Shown in pieces: positions 1 to 11,638 of a stretch of 64,000 bases of DNA. Both the position numbers and the translations under genes were made by a program. Where the stretch lies: NCBI GenBank assembly GCA_029582165.1, contig CM055892.1, forward strand, positions 6,687,254-6,751,253, in the 5' to 3' direction. The notes beneath the pieces were generated by a model. The model saw only the letters and a list, made by a program, of their open reading frames with translations, was not told where the DNA came from and searched no databases. The stretch's first letter is position 1; every line of letters begins with the position of its first letter. Origin of the DNA: Portulaca oleracea (taxonomy: Eukaryota; Streptophyta; Magnoliopsida; Caryophyllales; Portulacaceae).

Positions 1-1660
1 TGACAGGATATGTAGAATTAGGACCTAGAAACTCATACCTCAAAGAAGATGGAAGAGGCTTCAATTCCACTTCCGGAGCCTTTTTCACAGCATGTGCAGG
101 CTCTTCTTCCTCCTCCAACTTCTCAATCTTGGCAAACCCCGGTGGAAATGGTGGGGATGCTTCCATCAACTCAGCACAAATTGCAACCTCGGGGTTGTCA
201 TCCTGCAAATAGTCACAAAATAGCAAACATAGCTCAAGTGGATCATCACTTGGCCAATGGTTAGTCTCATGTTCCCTAACTATTCCCTCAATCGAATCAA
301 TGAAGTTACAATCATCGGAAATAGAAGGAAATTTGGAAGCTTTATTCACATTAAACTCAATCTTATCACTTCCCACATCAAAAGTCATCTTGCCATTTTT
401 CACATCAACACAACACCCCGAAGTGGCCAAGAAAGGCCTTCCAAGAATGATTGGGGTGCGCAAATCCTCATGCATATCAAGTATCACAAAGTCAACAGGC
501 ACAAAGATGTCACCCACCTTGATAGGGACATCCTCAAGTATACCCAAGGGGTATTTCACAGAACGGTCAGCAAGTTGTAGGGACATGGTAGTGGGTTTCA
601 GCTCACCCATACCAAGTTTTTGAGACAAAGAAAGGGGCATCAAGTTCACACTTGACCCCAAATCACACAAAGCACGATCAATGAAAATGTTCCCTACAAC
701 ACATGGAATGGTGAAGCTACCGGGATCCTTAAGCTTAGGAGGAAGCTTGTTTTGGATCGCAGCGCTACAATGGTCAGTCAAAGCCATGGTCTCATGCTCT
801 TCTAGCTTTCTCTTGTTGCTTAAAATTTCTTTCAAAAATTTAGCATAGGCGGGCATTTGAGACAAGGCCTCGGTGAATGGAATGCTAATTTCGAGCTTCT
901 TGATGACCTCCAAGAACTTCCCAAATTGTTTGTCAAGCTTAGCCCTAGCCAATCTTTGAGGGAAAGGCACGGGCGGAGTAAAAATCCTTTGGGGAGTTTT
1001 CGGTGGGTCATTAAGTGGCTCTCTCTCTTTTTGCACATCAACATCAATCACAGAATCTTTGGAGGGCGGAGATTCCTCCTCATCAACCACAACATTCTCA
1101 GCATCAATCACATCATTTTCAACATCTTTAGGCACATCAATCACCACATGCTCAATCCTAGGATCTTTAGGTCCCTCCAATTGTGTCCCACTCCTTAAGG
1201 TTATGGCTTGGCAGTGATCCTTAGGGTTAGGTTCGGGCTTTCCGGGAAGCATTCCCGGAGGGGTAGTGGAGGTACTAGCTTGAATGGCAATTTGATTCTC
1301 AAGCATTTGAGTGTGGGTGCTCATAAGGTCAACTTTAGTAGCTAAGGCCTTAATCACCTCATCTTGTCTTTGTTGATGCTCAAGTTGCCGTTGTTGGTGT
1401 TGTTGTTGAGACAACATCAAAGCTTGTATCATGGACTCTAGGTTAGGTTTTTGGGGAGCTTGTGGTGGAGGTGGTTGGGGTTGTCTTTGTCCTTGGGGTT
1501 GACCCATTTGGTTATTGTTCCGGTAAGAAAAGTTCAGGTGGAACCTAAAACTGGGATTATAAGTATTGGAAAAAGGGTCAAAGTTTTGCCTATTACCAAC
1601 ATAGTTAACCACTTCGGTCGATTCATTACTAACCAACCCATCTTCTTAGTCATGGCATCC
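1..1660 (-). pseudogene. pro: Gag C-terminus and protease of the Athila/Tat element, open to the window edge
   Basis: From about 1660 down to base 1 a second minus-strand frame stays open. It begins near NYVGNRQNFDPFSNTYNP and runs through a Gln/Pro-rich stretch, QAITLRSGT (about 1215) and FPQRLARAKLDKQFGKFLE (about 970-910). It then reaches the retropepsin core CDLGSSVNLMP (about 667-635; DLG replaces D-T/S-G, usual for this lineage) and LGRPFL (about 455-438). The end, ELKPLPSSLRYEFLG, is the linker before reverse transcriptase. A frameshift separates it from the gag part. The Cys-His zinc knuckle expected at that junction is not visible, which suggests a small deletion. Confidence 0.8.
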
Positions 1661-1734
1661 AACTTAGCATTCAACATAGAAATAGCATCAACTTCATACT
1701 TACCTCCCGTCCTCTTGGAACGGGGCTTTGACCA

Positions 1735-2394
1735 CTAGTAGCTATTGATCGCCATCTCCTCAATCAAAGTTTGGAGTTCCGCCACTGTCTTGGACATGAT
1801 GTTGCCTCCCGCCGCCGCCAAGATGTTGGCCCTCAAGTTGTCATCCACCCCGTTGTAGAAAGCTTGGATCGGGACCCATGGTTCTAAACCATGGTGGGGG
1901 CATTGACGTAAGAGGTCCTTGAACCTCTCCCACGCTTCATAGAGGGACTCATCCGACTCTTGGACAAATGTTGAGATTCGATTCCGGAGGCTCGTCAACT
2001 TTCTAGGAGGAAAGTACTTCGCCAAGAACAAGCTAGCAAGTTGGTCAAAAGTAGTGATGGCAGAGCTTGATGGAAGAGCATCCAACCACTCCCAAGCCTT
2101 CCCTTCAAGTGAAAAGGGAAACAATCGCAGCTTGATTGCATCGGGCGTTGCACCATTTGCCTTAAAAGTCTCACAAGCTTGGTTGAATAGGCGAAGGTGC
2201 CGGTTGGGATCTTCATTGGGGAGGCCATGGAATGGGTTGGCCTTCACCAAATTGATGAGTGAACTCCTCAGCTCGAAATCGTCAGCGGCCACTCTTAGAG
2301 GATTAATGGCGGAGGGTTGATTTGTGACATTCGGCATCACATAGGAGCCAAGCGTGATTCTAGGCTCTCCACCACCGCCGCCACCACCGGACAT
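1735..2394 (-). pseudogene. gag: Gag N-terminal part (Retrotrans_gag) of the Athila/Tat element
   Basis: This encodes 219 residues of retrotransposon capsid protein, which packages element RNA into virus-like particles in the cytoplasm. A Gly-rich N-terminus is followed by the Retrotrans_gag domain, with W-E-W-L-D-A-L, F-L-A-K-Y-F-P-P and SLYEAWERFKDLLRQCPHHG. The last of these is a strong signature of Athila/Tat gag proteins. The frame ends in a TAG (1737-1735) after AINSY, where related proteins continue, usually with Gln. The same frame goes on after the stop with KYEVDAISMLNAKLDAMTKK, so this is one premature stop rather than a true end. Confidence 0.85.
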
Positions 2395-2635
2395 GGTGTT
2401 CTTTCGCTTGGAGTTCTCTTCTTGTCTTCTCCGGGCGTGCTCTAACTTTTGCTTCTTTCACCGGGAGCGAAAGGTTCTTTCGATTTCAGGATCAAGCTCA
2501 AAGAGTGGAGCCTTTTGCATGCACGTAGAGTAAACCTGGCAAGACAAAAATCAAAACACCAAGGAAAATCAAAACAGAAAATAAATGACTTAGGCAACCT
2601 TAGGGTATTCGTTCAGTGGCTGGCTAGGGACAAAG

Positions 2636-2653
2636 TCACTGGCAACGGCGCCA
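2636..2653 (-). promoter_or_regulatory. Primer binding site, tRNA-Asp type
   Basis: The minus strand reads TGGCGCCGTTGCCAGTGA. This matches the complement of the plant tRNA-Asp 3' end (TGGCGCCGTTGCCGGGGA) except near its 3' side. It lies 6 bases inside the LTR edge, where minus-strand DNA synthesis starts. Confidence 0.85.
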
Positions 2654-2659
2654 AAAACT

Positions 2660-4078
2660 TGATAGGCCGCAAGTGCACGGGTGAAATTGTAGCATAAATC
2701 AAGGTCGTTCCCACAGGGACTTTTCCTTTCAACGCACTGAACTAGCCTCCTAATTGATCGCTAAGTCGATCAGTTTTTGGTTTGAAATAACTAATTTTAA
2801 ATCTAATCACAATCAAGAACTAAACAAAAGGTTATTCACACAAACTTTTCGAATTTAATCAAGGTAAAAAGGCGTTCAGGGGATGAAACCTAAGTCAAAT
2901 AACAAATCAACGATGTGAATTGAACTTTCATTTCATTAGTTTGCACAATCAAGGTTCGATAATAGCATAAAACACTTCGCAATGAGATTTTGTCACTAGA
3001 GCGAATTGCCAAGACTAACCAAGCACCACCTTTCGTCGTTATTTTGATTTAGTCAAGGTTAAAGATCAAATTATCTCAAGGACCCTAGTTAAAACTTCTA
3101 TGTCTAGATAATTTTAACTAGTTCAATTTAGGTTTTCGGGTAATCAAACTTCTCCTTTCGGTACTTCATTCAACAACCTAATAACATGCAATTGGTGATC
3201 AAGCAAAAGCAATAACAATTCAATTCAAAGACCAAATAGATTGAAACAAACTAAATTCATAATAATTCAATCCAACAAAGTTAATTCATCAAGCAACTTC
3301 AAAGGTTCATCCCCTAAACTAAAAGAACTACTCACAATTCATGTTTAAAACTACAAGCAATTGAAATCTATTCTAGAAAGCATATGAAAACCTATGAGAG
3401 AATGAGAAAATAAACCCAAGTGAAGAACAAACTTGCTAGGGATCAACAATGGAGGACTTTTGCTCCTCCACTTCAAAGTATGTTCGAGTTGCTCTTCAAT
3501 CTTCAATCTTCTCTCAATCTTCAATCATGGAATGGAATATGGATGATGAATGATATAATTAGGGCATGAAATGGATGATGGTGGATGATTGATCCCCCTT
3601 CTACTCAGCCGAAAATCAGCATAATATAGGTAAATATCAACTCAAAACCGCCAAAAATGAAAAGACAGGAGAGACACGGACCGTGCCCCATGCGACACGG
3701 ACCGTGCTCCCTGTGACACGGACCGTGTCAACTTTCTTCTTGAATTTTCTCTCTCTCTGGCCATAGACACGACCCGTGCTCTTCCTGGGGGCACCCGTGT
3801 CACTGCTTTCTCGAGCCTAGGAGTACTTTGGGCCATTGTTTGGGTCTTGGGCGATCCAACTCCTCACTTCTTGGTCCTTTAAGCTCATAACTTGGATCTA
3901 CACTTACTTTTTGGGCTCGGTTCACATCGATTCTTCACAAATTCCCTACAAAACTCACCAAACTCCAAACTAAGTGTAATATGGGAAATTCGGGTATAAA
4001 ATAACACAATCAAATCTAATATTTCCCAAATTCCAATCAAAACAACCAAGTATTCATATATACAAGAAGTACTTATCA
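2660..4078 (-). repeat. 5' LTR of the Athila/Tat-type element
   Basis: The plus-strand text starts TGATAGGCC and ends ACTTATCA, giving matching TGATA/TATCA inverted ends over 1419 bp. The inner edge is followed by AAAACTTG/primer-site spacing typical of Athila (ATCAAGTTTTTGGCGCC on the minus strand). The U3 part (about 3670-3810) holds several CACGGACCGTG-like palindromes. Confidence 0.85.
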
Positions 4079-5138
4079 ACTATTGAGAGGGTGTTTGATC
4101 TTAAGGAGGTTTCTGATGAGAGTAAGGTTAAGCTTGTTGCTCTCAAACTGAGAGGACATGCTTGACTGTGAGCAATTCTGAGAAAGAAGAGTAGAGAAGC
4201 CTGGGAAGGATAAGATCAGAACATGGGAGAAAATGAAAAAGAAGTTGAAAGAAAAATTTCTACCTGAAAATTACTTGCAGTCCAACTATTCTAAGTTGCA
4301 GCAGTTGGTTCAGGGAGGAAAATCAGTGGAGAAGTATACTAAGGAGTTTGAGCATTTGTTGTGGAGGTGTGACTTGAGAGAGGATGATGTGCAGACTTTG
4401 GTGAGGTATTTGACAGGCCTAAATGACAGCATCATGCATGTTGTAGAACTTCAGTCCTACTCCAGCCTAGAAGAGTTGAGCTCTAAGGCTCACAAGGTGG
4501 AGCAGAAAAGGAAGAACAGGTCCAGGGAGTACCAAGCTAGGCCCCAACCTAGAGCCTATCCACAAAAACAACCTTATTCTTACCAAAAGCCAGCTTACAA
4601 TCCATTTCCTAGACCACAATCAATCCCAGCACCACAAAATAGACCCCCACCCTTAAAAGCCCCACAAATTCAACCTCAAACTTATCCCCAAAGACCCCCA
4701 GCACCAGCAGGGAGAGCTTTCAATGAAAGAAGATGTTTTAGATGTCAAGGCCTGGGGCACATTGCCTCAGAATGCCCAAACAAAAGCATGGTTACTCTTG
4801 CTGAGTACCAGACAGCTTTGTTTATTGACTCTGAAAATGTGCAGGAAGAAGAACAGGTCTATGAGGAGCCAGAACATGATCCAGTCTATAATGATGCTAT
4901 AGAGGAAGGTCCGGGTGAAGGGGAATTGTTGGTTATTAGAAGAGTTCTGAGTAGCTCAGCAGTAGCAGAAGCAAAAGAACAGAGGGAGAATATATTTCAC
5001 ACAAGGTGTACCATTGGAGGGAAGGTGTGCTCTGTGATTATTGACAGTGGAAGTTGTACCAATGCAGCATCCAGCACCATGGTAAAGAAGCTCAATCTGG
5101 CAACCAAGCCCCACCCAGCTCCATACACCATTCAGTGA
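4079..5138 (+). pseudogene. gag: Chromovirus gag and start of protease
   Basis: Coding similarity starts at the insertion junction with TIERVFDLKEVSDESKVKLVALKLRGHA. A TGA follows at about 4164 and the frame resumes through the Retrotrans_gag domain (KFLPENYLQSNYSKLQQLVQ, EYTKEFEHLLWRCDL-like text). A Pro/Gln-rich spacer leads to a CCHC knuckle C-x2-C-x4-H-x4-C at about 4737-4776. The retropepsin active site IIDSGSCTN lies at about 5037-5063. The frame stops at 5136-5138, where related elements have Trp. The longest open piece is 4233-5138. Confidence 0.8.
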
Positions 5139-5290
5139 CTCAACTCAGGGAAAGGTATCCAAATCTCTGCTAGATGCCTAGTGAGTTTTTCCATTGGTCA
5201 ATCATATATAAGGATGAGGTCTAGTGTGATGTTTTACCAATGGATGCATGTCATTTGCTTTTGGGTTGACCTTGGTTATATGATAGATCA

Positions 5291-5905
5291 GTGAGCCATT
5301 GTGGTAGAGCTAACACCTACACCCTTACCCTAAACCACAGAAAGATCATCCTTACCTCCATGAAACCCTCACAGTTAGCCAAGAAATCCAAGAATCTTTG
5401 TCTTGAACCTAGTCTTGATGTGTTGCTTTTATCTGATCAACATGAATTTAACACACAAAGGGACTTGATCCTTTTAGACCTTGAAGAACCCCCAGCCCCA
5501 CAAAATGACCATCCTTTATTGCTACCTTTACTCCAGCAGTATCAGCATGTATTCCCTGAAGAAATGCCACCTGGTTTGCCACCTAAAAGAGATATCCAGC
5601 ACAAAATTGACCTAGTACCTGGATCAGTGTTGCCTAATAAGCCAGCTTATAGGATGACACCAGCAGATACCAATGAAATACAGAGGCAGGTGGATGAGTT
5701 GTTGGAAAAGGGCATGATTGGGGAGAGTTTAAGTCCATGTGCAGTTCCAGCCTTGTTAGTGCAAAAGAAAGATGGGAGTCAGAGAATGTGTATTGATTGT
5801 AGGGCCATTAACAAGATTACTATCAAGTATAGGTACCTATACCTAGGCTTGAAGATATGTTTGATGAGTTACATGGGTCAACAGTCTTTTCTAAGATTGA
5901 TTTAA
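5291..5905 (+). pseudogene. pol: Chromovirus protease end and N-terminal reverse transcriptase
   Basis: Here a 204-codon frame carries the end of the protease region and the RT N-terminus: the hinge FPEEMPPGLPPKRDIQHKIDL, then YRMTPADTNEIQRQVDELLEKG and QKKDGSQRMCIDCRAINKIT. The bases between 5139 and 5290 still resemble protease C-terminus, but with stops and frame slips. The frame breaks at about 5830-5860 within the RT 'RYPIPRL' motif (read here as RYLYLGL), and coding similarity shifts to the frame of the next entry. Confidence 0.8.
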
Positions 5906-6489
5906 GGAGTGGATACTACCAGATTAGGATTTATGAGGGAGATGAGTGGAAAACAACATTCAAGACCAAGGGAGGTTTGTTTGAGTGGTTGGTCATGCCT
6001 TTTGGCCTGACTAATGCCCCATCTACATTCATGAGGCTCATGAACCAGGTCTTAAAACCACTCATAGGCAAGAGTGTTATGGTGTACTTTGATGATATTC
6101 TTGTCTATAGCAGGTTTGAACAAGAGCATGTCAAGCATTTGCAGGAGGTTTTAGATATTCTGAGCAGGGAGGAGTTATTTGGCAATCTCAAGAAGTGTCA
6201 CTTCTTTACATCACAAGTGAACTTCTTGGGGTACATTGTCACAGCAACAGGAATCCAAGTTGATGAGGGAAAAATCCAAGCTATCAGGGAGTGGCATGTG
6301 CCCACTTCTATTCAACAAGTCAGGAGCTTTCATGGCCTGGCTTCATTTTACAGAAGATTTGTCAAGAATTTTAGCACTATTTTGGCCCCAATGACTGAAG
6401 TGGTGAAGGGAAAGTCCTTTATTTGGAAAGCAGCAGCCAGAGAGCCTTTGAAGAAGTCAATGAGAGGCTTACTTCAGCCCCAGTTCTAG
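5857..6489 (+). pseudogene. pol: Chromovirus reverse transcriptase core
   Basis: This piece holds the catalytic part of the RNA-dependent DNA polymerase: [15 protein letters not shown] with the first catalytic Asp, then [17 protein letters not shown]. The active-site box [10 protein letters not shown] is at about 6085-6114, followed by [18 protein letters not shown] and the connection motif [16 protein letters not shown]. The residues needed for catalysis are present, but the frame is broken on both sides. A slip around 6430-6460 moves coding similarity to the next frame. Confidence 0.85.
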
Positions 6490-6992
6490 CACTACCCAGC
6501 TTCAGTAAAGTTTTTGAGGTAGAATGTGATGCTTCAGGAGTTGGCATAGGAGCAGTATTAACCCAGGAGGGCAAGCCAGTTGCCTATTTTAGTGAGATAT
6601 TGAATGATGCCAAGAGGAAATACAACACCTATGATAAAGAGTTCTATGCCATCATGAGAGCTCTTCAGCACTGGAGACACTACCTTATTGGAGCAGAATT
6701 CATTCTACACAGTGATCATGAGGCCTTGAAGTTCATTCAAGGACAGCACAAGCTCAACACCAGGCATGCTGCTTGGGTCGTGTTCATGGAGCAGTTTCAC
6801 TTCATGATTCATCACAAATCAGGAGTGCTAAACAAGGGAGCAGATGCATTGAGTAGAAGGTATATGTTGCTTCATATACTTGTCTCTAGAATTTTGGGTT
6901 TTGAGCATTTGAAGCTTTGTATCAGGAGGATAGAGATTTTAAGCAAGTGGATCAGAAGTGCTAGCAGCAACCCCAGGGTCTGTATCACCTAG
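6423..6992 (+). pseudogene. pol: Chromovirus RNase H
   Basis: The start [38 protein letters not shown] gives the first catalytic Asp (ECDAS). YDKEFYAIMRALQHWRHYL supplies the Glu, HSDHEALKF the next Asp, and N-K-G-A-D-A-L-S-R-R the terminal motif. The enzyme would remove the RNA strand during reverse transcription. After about 6860 the frame drifts out of coding similarity and the integrase resumes in another frame. Confidence 0.85.
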
Positions 6993-7320
6993 ACCAGGGT
7001 TACTTGTTCAAAGGAAGCAGATTATGTGTCCTAAGAGCAGTTTCAGGGAGCTACTGATCTCAAACGTCCATAGAGGGAGTCTAGCAGGTCATTTTGGAGT
7101 TGAAAAGACATTATTGATGGTGAAAAAGCACTACAGTTGGCCAAAGATGAGAAAAGATGTGGAGCATCTACTGAAGAGGTGCAATATTTGTCAGCTGGCT
7201 AAGTCACACAACCTACCCCAAGGCTTGCATACACCTTTACCAATTCCCAGCAGCCCATGGGAAGATGTCAGCCTTGATTTTATTGTAGGGTTGCCAAGAA
7301 CTCAAAGAGGGTTTCAGTGA
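6958..7320 (+). pseudogene. pol: Chromovirus integrase N-terminal zinc-binding part
   Basis: The HHCC zinc-binding domain is visible: H in NVHRG, H in GHFGVEKTL, then C-N-I-C-Q. It is followed by [21 protein letters not shown], whose DFI carries the first catalytic Asp. The frame stops at 7318-7320 because of a one-base slip; the adjacent frame continues without loss of similarity. Confidence 0.8.
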
Positions 7321-8210
7321 TGGTGGTAGTTGACAGATTTTCAAAGATGGCACATTTCATACCATGCCACACTACCTTTGATGCCACAAGAGTCGCTGAA
7401 TTATTCTTCCAGGAGGTTGTAAGATTGCATGGAGTGCCAAAAACAATGGTGTCTGACAGAGATACCAAGTTTTTCAGTCACTTTTGGGTTACTTTGTGGA
7501 AGAAGCTAGGCACCCAGCTCAAGTACAGCACTACTTGTCACCCACAGACTGATGGCCAGACAGAGGTCATTAATAGAACACTTGGAGTCCTATTGAGAGC
7601 ACTGATTCACAAAAATAAAGTAGGATGGGACACTCTCTTGCCTCATGCTGAGTTTGCTTACAACAAAGCACCATCCAAGGCCACAGGCTATTCTCCATTC
7701 CAAATAGTCTACGGTAAAAATCCAATTTCCCCTTTGGATTTAGTTCCACTAACTACTTCTGTCAAATTTAGTTTTGAAGCAGGTAAAAGAGCAGAACAAA
7801 TCAAGGAGCTTCATCATCAAGTGAAGGAGAAAATTGCCAAGTATACTGAACAGGTTTCTACATCAGCAAACAAACACATGAAGAAGATGACTTTCCAGCC
7901 AGGAGATCTAGTTTGGATCCACCTAAGGAAGGACAGGTTCCCCAGCAAGAGAAAAGGCAAGCTACTACCAAGAGAAGATGGCCCCTTTGAAGTGCTTGAG
8001 AAAATTGGAGACAATGCCTATAGGTTGGACCTATCTGAAGAGTATGGAGGTTCAGCAACATTCAATGTAGCAGATCTTCGACCATACTATCAAGTAGATG
8101 AAGACCTTCCAAGTTTGAAGACAAACTTTCCTCAACCTGGGAGGATGATGGAGACCATCATGAAGAACAACAAGCAGCAGCAACTTCATCAGCAAAGGAG
8201 GCATCTATAG
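7317..8210 (+). pseudogene. pol: Chromovirus integrase core and C-terminus
   Basis: The frame opens with [28 protein letters not shown] carries the second Asp and [13 protein letters not shown] the Glu of the D,D(35)E triad. The C-terminal GPY/F-like module is [19 protein letters not shown], then [13 protein letters not shown]. No canonical chromodomain is recognised after it; the tail is Gln-rich and ends at 8210. CRM-type elements also lack a canonical chromodomain, which fits that clade. Confidence 0.8.
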
Positions 8211-8795
8211 GAGCTTCACCAGAACTTTCAGCAGCAACACCAGGAGGAGACCATGCTGATTTACCAAACTCAGTAGCTAGGGAAGCATCTCCAGTAGAAA
8301 CAGTAGGCTTCCTAATCCCAGTAAAGACAGCAGGCCGTTCAGGATGTCATTCAATAGTTTGGTCATCCAACAGAATGATCACAACTTCAACAGCAGCCAC
8401 CAATCCATCAACAGCATCCATCCAAGCTTGTTACACACTTGTGAAGCAAGTCTTGGCACCTACACCCATCCAGCCCATTAGCATTGGTCATCCAGACCAA
8501 ATCCAGTTCCCAGCAACAACAGTCCAAGCAGCAGTCTTTCTCAATGTCCTATCTGTCGATTGAGGAAGATTCAACCAAGATTCCCTAGGAGTTTTTTGTT
8601 CTTTGTCATGCTATTTTCAAGTCCAAGCCAAGTCCCAGCATGTTTGAGCATGGCAACAGTAAGTTTCAGAAGCCAGAACGAACAATCCCAGCAGGGTTGT
8701 TTGTTATCAGTTTTTCCAGAACCTCAGTCCTGAGGCTAAGTATTTTGTTATCTTTCCATAGGGGTTATTCTAGTCTTTCCAGCCTAATATTAACC

Positions 8796-9439
8796 TGTTG
8801 AGATTACTTCCAGGTTAGCATTTGTGCGGGAATCACCTCAGTAATATTATTTTTACCTGCTTAGGCAAGAAAGCTTCTCATTGGTCCATTTTGCCACCCT
8901 TTTGGCCTTTGGTCCAATCAGAACTTAGTTTGCATATTCCTTTTATTTTCTAAGCAAGTTGTAATCCGGATCATATTAGTTAGCTTAGGATGTAATCAGA
9001 TGTATTTATTTTAAACATTGTAAGTTAGATTAAGTCAGGGAGATTAGGCAGATTAGATTATGTTAAGCAGCTGCTAATCAAACTGCTTGTAGCCTTTATA
9101 TTCTGAGTTTCTAAGTAGTGAAAGATCATCAGTATTTGTTCAATAGTATTCTTGAGTGTCTTAGAACCTCTCTATGTTTGTGAGTATCAGATAACTCTCA
9201 AAACCCAAGTGAAATCAGCTCCTGTCACTGGATTTTGGCAAGAATCCAGCAAGTGTCAGCTGTGCTTGATCATCCATGCTCTGGTGTGTCTGTAAGAGTA
9301 TGAATGTGAAAGTCCATTGCCCTTGATTGCAACTGTGGTGTGTTTGTATCAGTTGTAAGCAAGCTTATCCTTATTATTTCTCATCGGTTTGTCATCTAGT
9401 TCAGCCAATTGTTTCCAATTAGCTATTGTTATTTCAACA
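8796..9439 (+). repeat. Candidate 3' LTR of the chromovirus (boundaries tentative)
   Basis: The segment starts TGTTGAG and ends TTTCAACA, has a TATA-like TTTATATTC at about 9094 and lies downstream of integrase. No convincing polypurine tract precedes it and there is no second LTR in the window to compare. Bases 8211-8795 would be the 3' untranslated region. Confidence 0.35.
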
Positions 9440-9479
9440 TTCAGTTGTGTGTATGTACCTGTATGATGCATTTTAGTTC

Positions 9480-10376
9480 AGTACTCTGATCTTTGTGAGC
9501 TAGCATACATCACTTCCTTAAGTTCGTGCTTATTAATTTGGTAATAAATAATTAGAATCTATAAAATGAAATTAATTTCGAATTATGTTGTGACCATAAT
9601 GAAAACGGAAGTTCTTTTAGCGTAAACTAATCTAAACGGAGATGGAGATGTTATGACCACGAGACGAGGGGGAATTTTGAATGAAAGATAAGGTTGAGTT
9701 AAATTAAACCTAACTTACTAGTTTAAAGAATATGACCTATATTTTAAAGATAATAATCTGAACATGTCTCTAAGAGTCAAAGCAACATTCAGGACCTGTA
9801 AAGTTCAATGGTAATGATAGGTATGGCAAATGCTACTTTTGAGAAATTTTGGTAGCTTTTGATGATTTTTGGTAAATTTATGTAAGTTTAAGCATAACAT
9901 TTGGAGAAGTGTTGTATTGTTATATAATGTTGACTATATGAGACTTATATTTCAAAAAAAAAACTAAAGAAAAATTTAGAGAAATTCATTTTTTTTCATT
10001 TTATCTTTTATTTTTTATTTATTAAATGTTTTAATTTTTCATTTTGAATTTTTTGAATTTTTTTTGAATTTTTAAATTTTAAATATACTTTATAAATTTA
10101 AATTTTAAAATTTTTAAACTTAAAAGTTTAAAATTTTGAAATAATTTTAAAATTGGAAATTGAAAATTTGAAATTTAAAATTTTTAAATTTGAAATTTTA
10201 GATTTTAATGTTTAATTTTTAATTTTGAACTTTTAATATTTAATTAAAATCAAATATTTTTTTTAAAAAAATCGATAATTTTTGATACCTGTCGACAAAT
10301 TTCAGTAATTTTTGATTATTTTCAATAAAATTGGATAAATATTTACCAAATACCAACTAACATTCCTCAATCCCAT

Positions 10377-10378
<2 letters not shown>
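9480..10378. other. AT-rich intergenic DNA, no gene
   Basis: Bases about 9950-10270 are almost purely A and T, with runs such as AATTTTAAAATTT. I see no coding frame or element ends. Confidence 0.7.

Positions 10379-10438
<60 letters not shown>
10379..10438. repeat. (TA)n microsatellite
   Basis: About 29 TA units occur directly left of the first foldback element. Confidence 0.95.
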
Positions 10439-10441
<3 letters not shown>

Positions 10442-10445
10442 GAAA

Positions 10446-10964
10446 ATTGGATTCTAATAATCCCTACTTTTACCAATTGGACAATGGTGGACCGTACTTT
10501 CACTTTATATTCTGGTGGTCCAAAAAAAAAATAAAATTGGATTGTAGTGGGATATTTTCGAGGGAATCATAGATTTTGTGTTGCATTTGATTCAAAACTT
10601 AGTATAACACTTTACAATGATTTTTAATGAATTTACAGCGTTTCTCCCAATTTTTTTCAATTTTTTACTATTTTTTACGATTTTTTCACTTTTATTATTT
10701 TTAAAAAATCATAATAATTATTCGGAGTCTCAAAAAAATAATTTAAAAAATGTTTTAGAAACTACAATTCATTAACTTTCTAAGGGCAGGAACGAAAAAA
10801 CAAAAACAATATAGTGTAGGAATGAAAAAAATAAGAAGAATGTGGAGGTGGATTTAGTACCACTACAATCCAATTTTTTTTTTTTTTGGACCACCAGAAT
10901 ACAAAGTGAAAGTATGGTCCACCATTGTCCAATTGGTGAAAGTAAGGATTATTAGAATCCAATT
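10446..10964 (+). mobile_element. Foldback/MITE-like element, copy 1
   Basis: The ends are long inverted repeats of about 100 bp. The left arm begins ATTGGATTCTAATAATCC and the right arm ends GGATTATTAGAATCCAAT; both contain TGGTCC(A)n and the complement of ACAATCCAATT. The body is AT-rich without coding potential. Flanks are TA repeats, so a TA target is likely but cannot be separated from the microsatellite. The superfamily is not recognised. Confidence 0.75.
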
Positions 10965-11120
10965 ATCCTATATATATATATCCTATATATATATCCTCCA
11001 CATTCTTCTTATTTTTTTCATTTCTACACTATATTGTTTTTGTTTTTTTCTCCTGCCCCTAGAAAGTTAATGAATTGTAGTTTCTAAAACATTATATATA
11101 TAGGATATATATATAGGATA

Positions 11121-11638
11121 ATTGGATTCTAATAATCCTTACTTTCACCAATTGGACAATGGTGGACCGTACTTTCACTTTGTATTCTGGTGGTCCAAAA
11201 AAAAAAATTGGATTGTAGTGGTACCAAATCCACGTCCACATTCTTCTTATTTTTTTCATTCCTACACTATATTATTTTTGTTTTTTTTCGTTCCTGCCCC
11301 TAGAAAGTTAATGAATTGTAGTTTCTAAAACATTTTAAAATTAATTTTTTGATACTCCGAATAATTATTATGATTTAATAAAAATAATAAAAGTGAAAAA
11401 ATCGTAAAACATAGTAAAAAAAATGAAAAAAATTGGGAGAAACGCTGTAAATTTATTAAAAATCATTGTAAAGTGTTATACTAAGTTTTGAATCAAATGC
11501 AACACAAAATCTATGATTCCCTCGAAAATATCCCACTACAATCCAATTTTATTTTTTTTTGGACCACCAGAATATAAAGTGAAAGTACGGTCCACCATTG
11601 TCCAATTGGTAAAAGTAGGGATTATTAGAATCCAATTA
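11121..11638 (-). mobile_element. Foldback/MITE-like element, copy 2, inverted relative to copy 1
   Basis: This copy has the same ends and nearly the same length (518 against 519 bp), but its body is the reverse complement of copy 1. For example, GATATTTTCGAGGGAATC in copy 1 appears as GATTCCCTCGAAAATATC here. Between the copies, 10994-11095 is a third, partial copy of the interior, bordered by inverted ATCC(TA)n tracts. Confidence 0.75.

Larger units (their letters stand above)
1..4078 (-). mobile_element. Athila/Tat-type Ty3/gypsy LTR retrotransposon, 5' part
   Basis: Read on the minus strand the order is LTR (4078-2660), primer binding site, gag, protease, then the linker to reverse transcriptase, which runs off the window at base 1. 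The Athila/Tat assignment rests on the Asp-type primer site, the DLG form of the protease active site and the gag sequence. The LTR edge at 4078/4079 interrupts the gag frame of the chromovirus to the right, so this element inserted into that one. The 5-bp flank on this side is ACTAT; the matching copy would lie beyond the left edge. Confidence 0.85.
4079..9439 (+). mobile_element. Decayed Ty3/gypsy chromovirus (CRM/Galadriel-like), 5' end cut by the Athila insertion
   Basis: The plus-strand order is gag, protease, RT, RNase H, integrase, then a 3' region with LTR-like features. The gag zinc knuckle (CFRCQGLGHIASECPNKS followed by VTLAE) and the end of integrase ([31 protein letters not shown]) resemble CRM and related chromoviruses. 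The clade call is by recognition only. At least four frame breaks and several stops show that it is inactive. Its 5' LTR and gag start must lie left of the Athila insertion, outside the window. The 3' end is approximate. Confidence 0.75.

Noticed and set aside
10780..11328. Two frames encoding nearly identical 60- and 68-residue peptides
   Set aside because: The identity comes from the inverted foldback copies, and the peptides span the terminal repeats.
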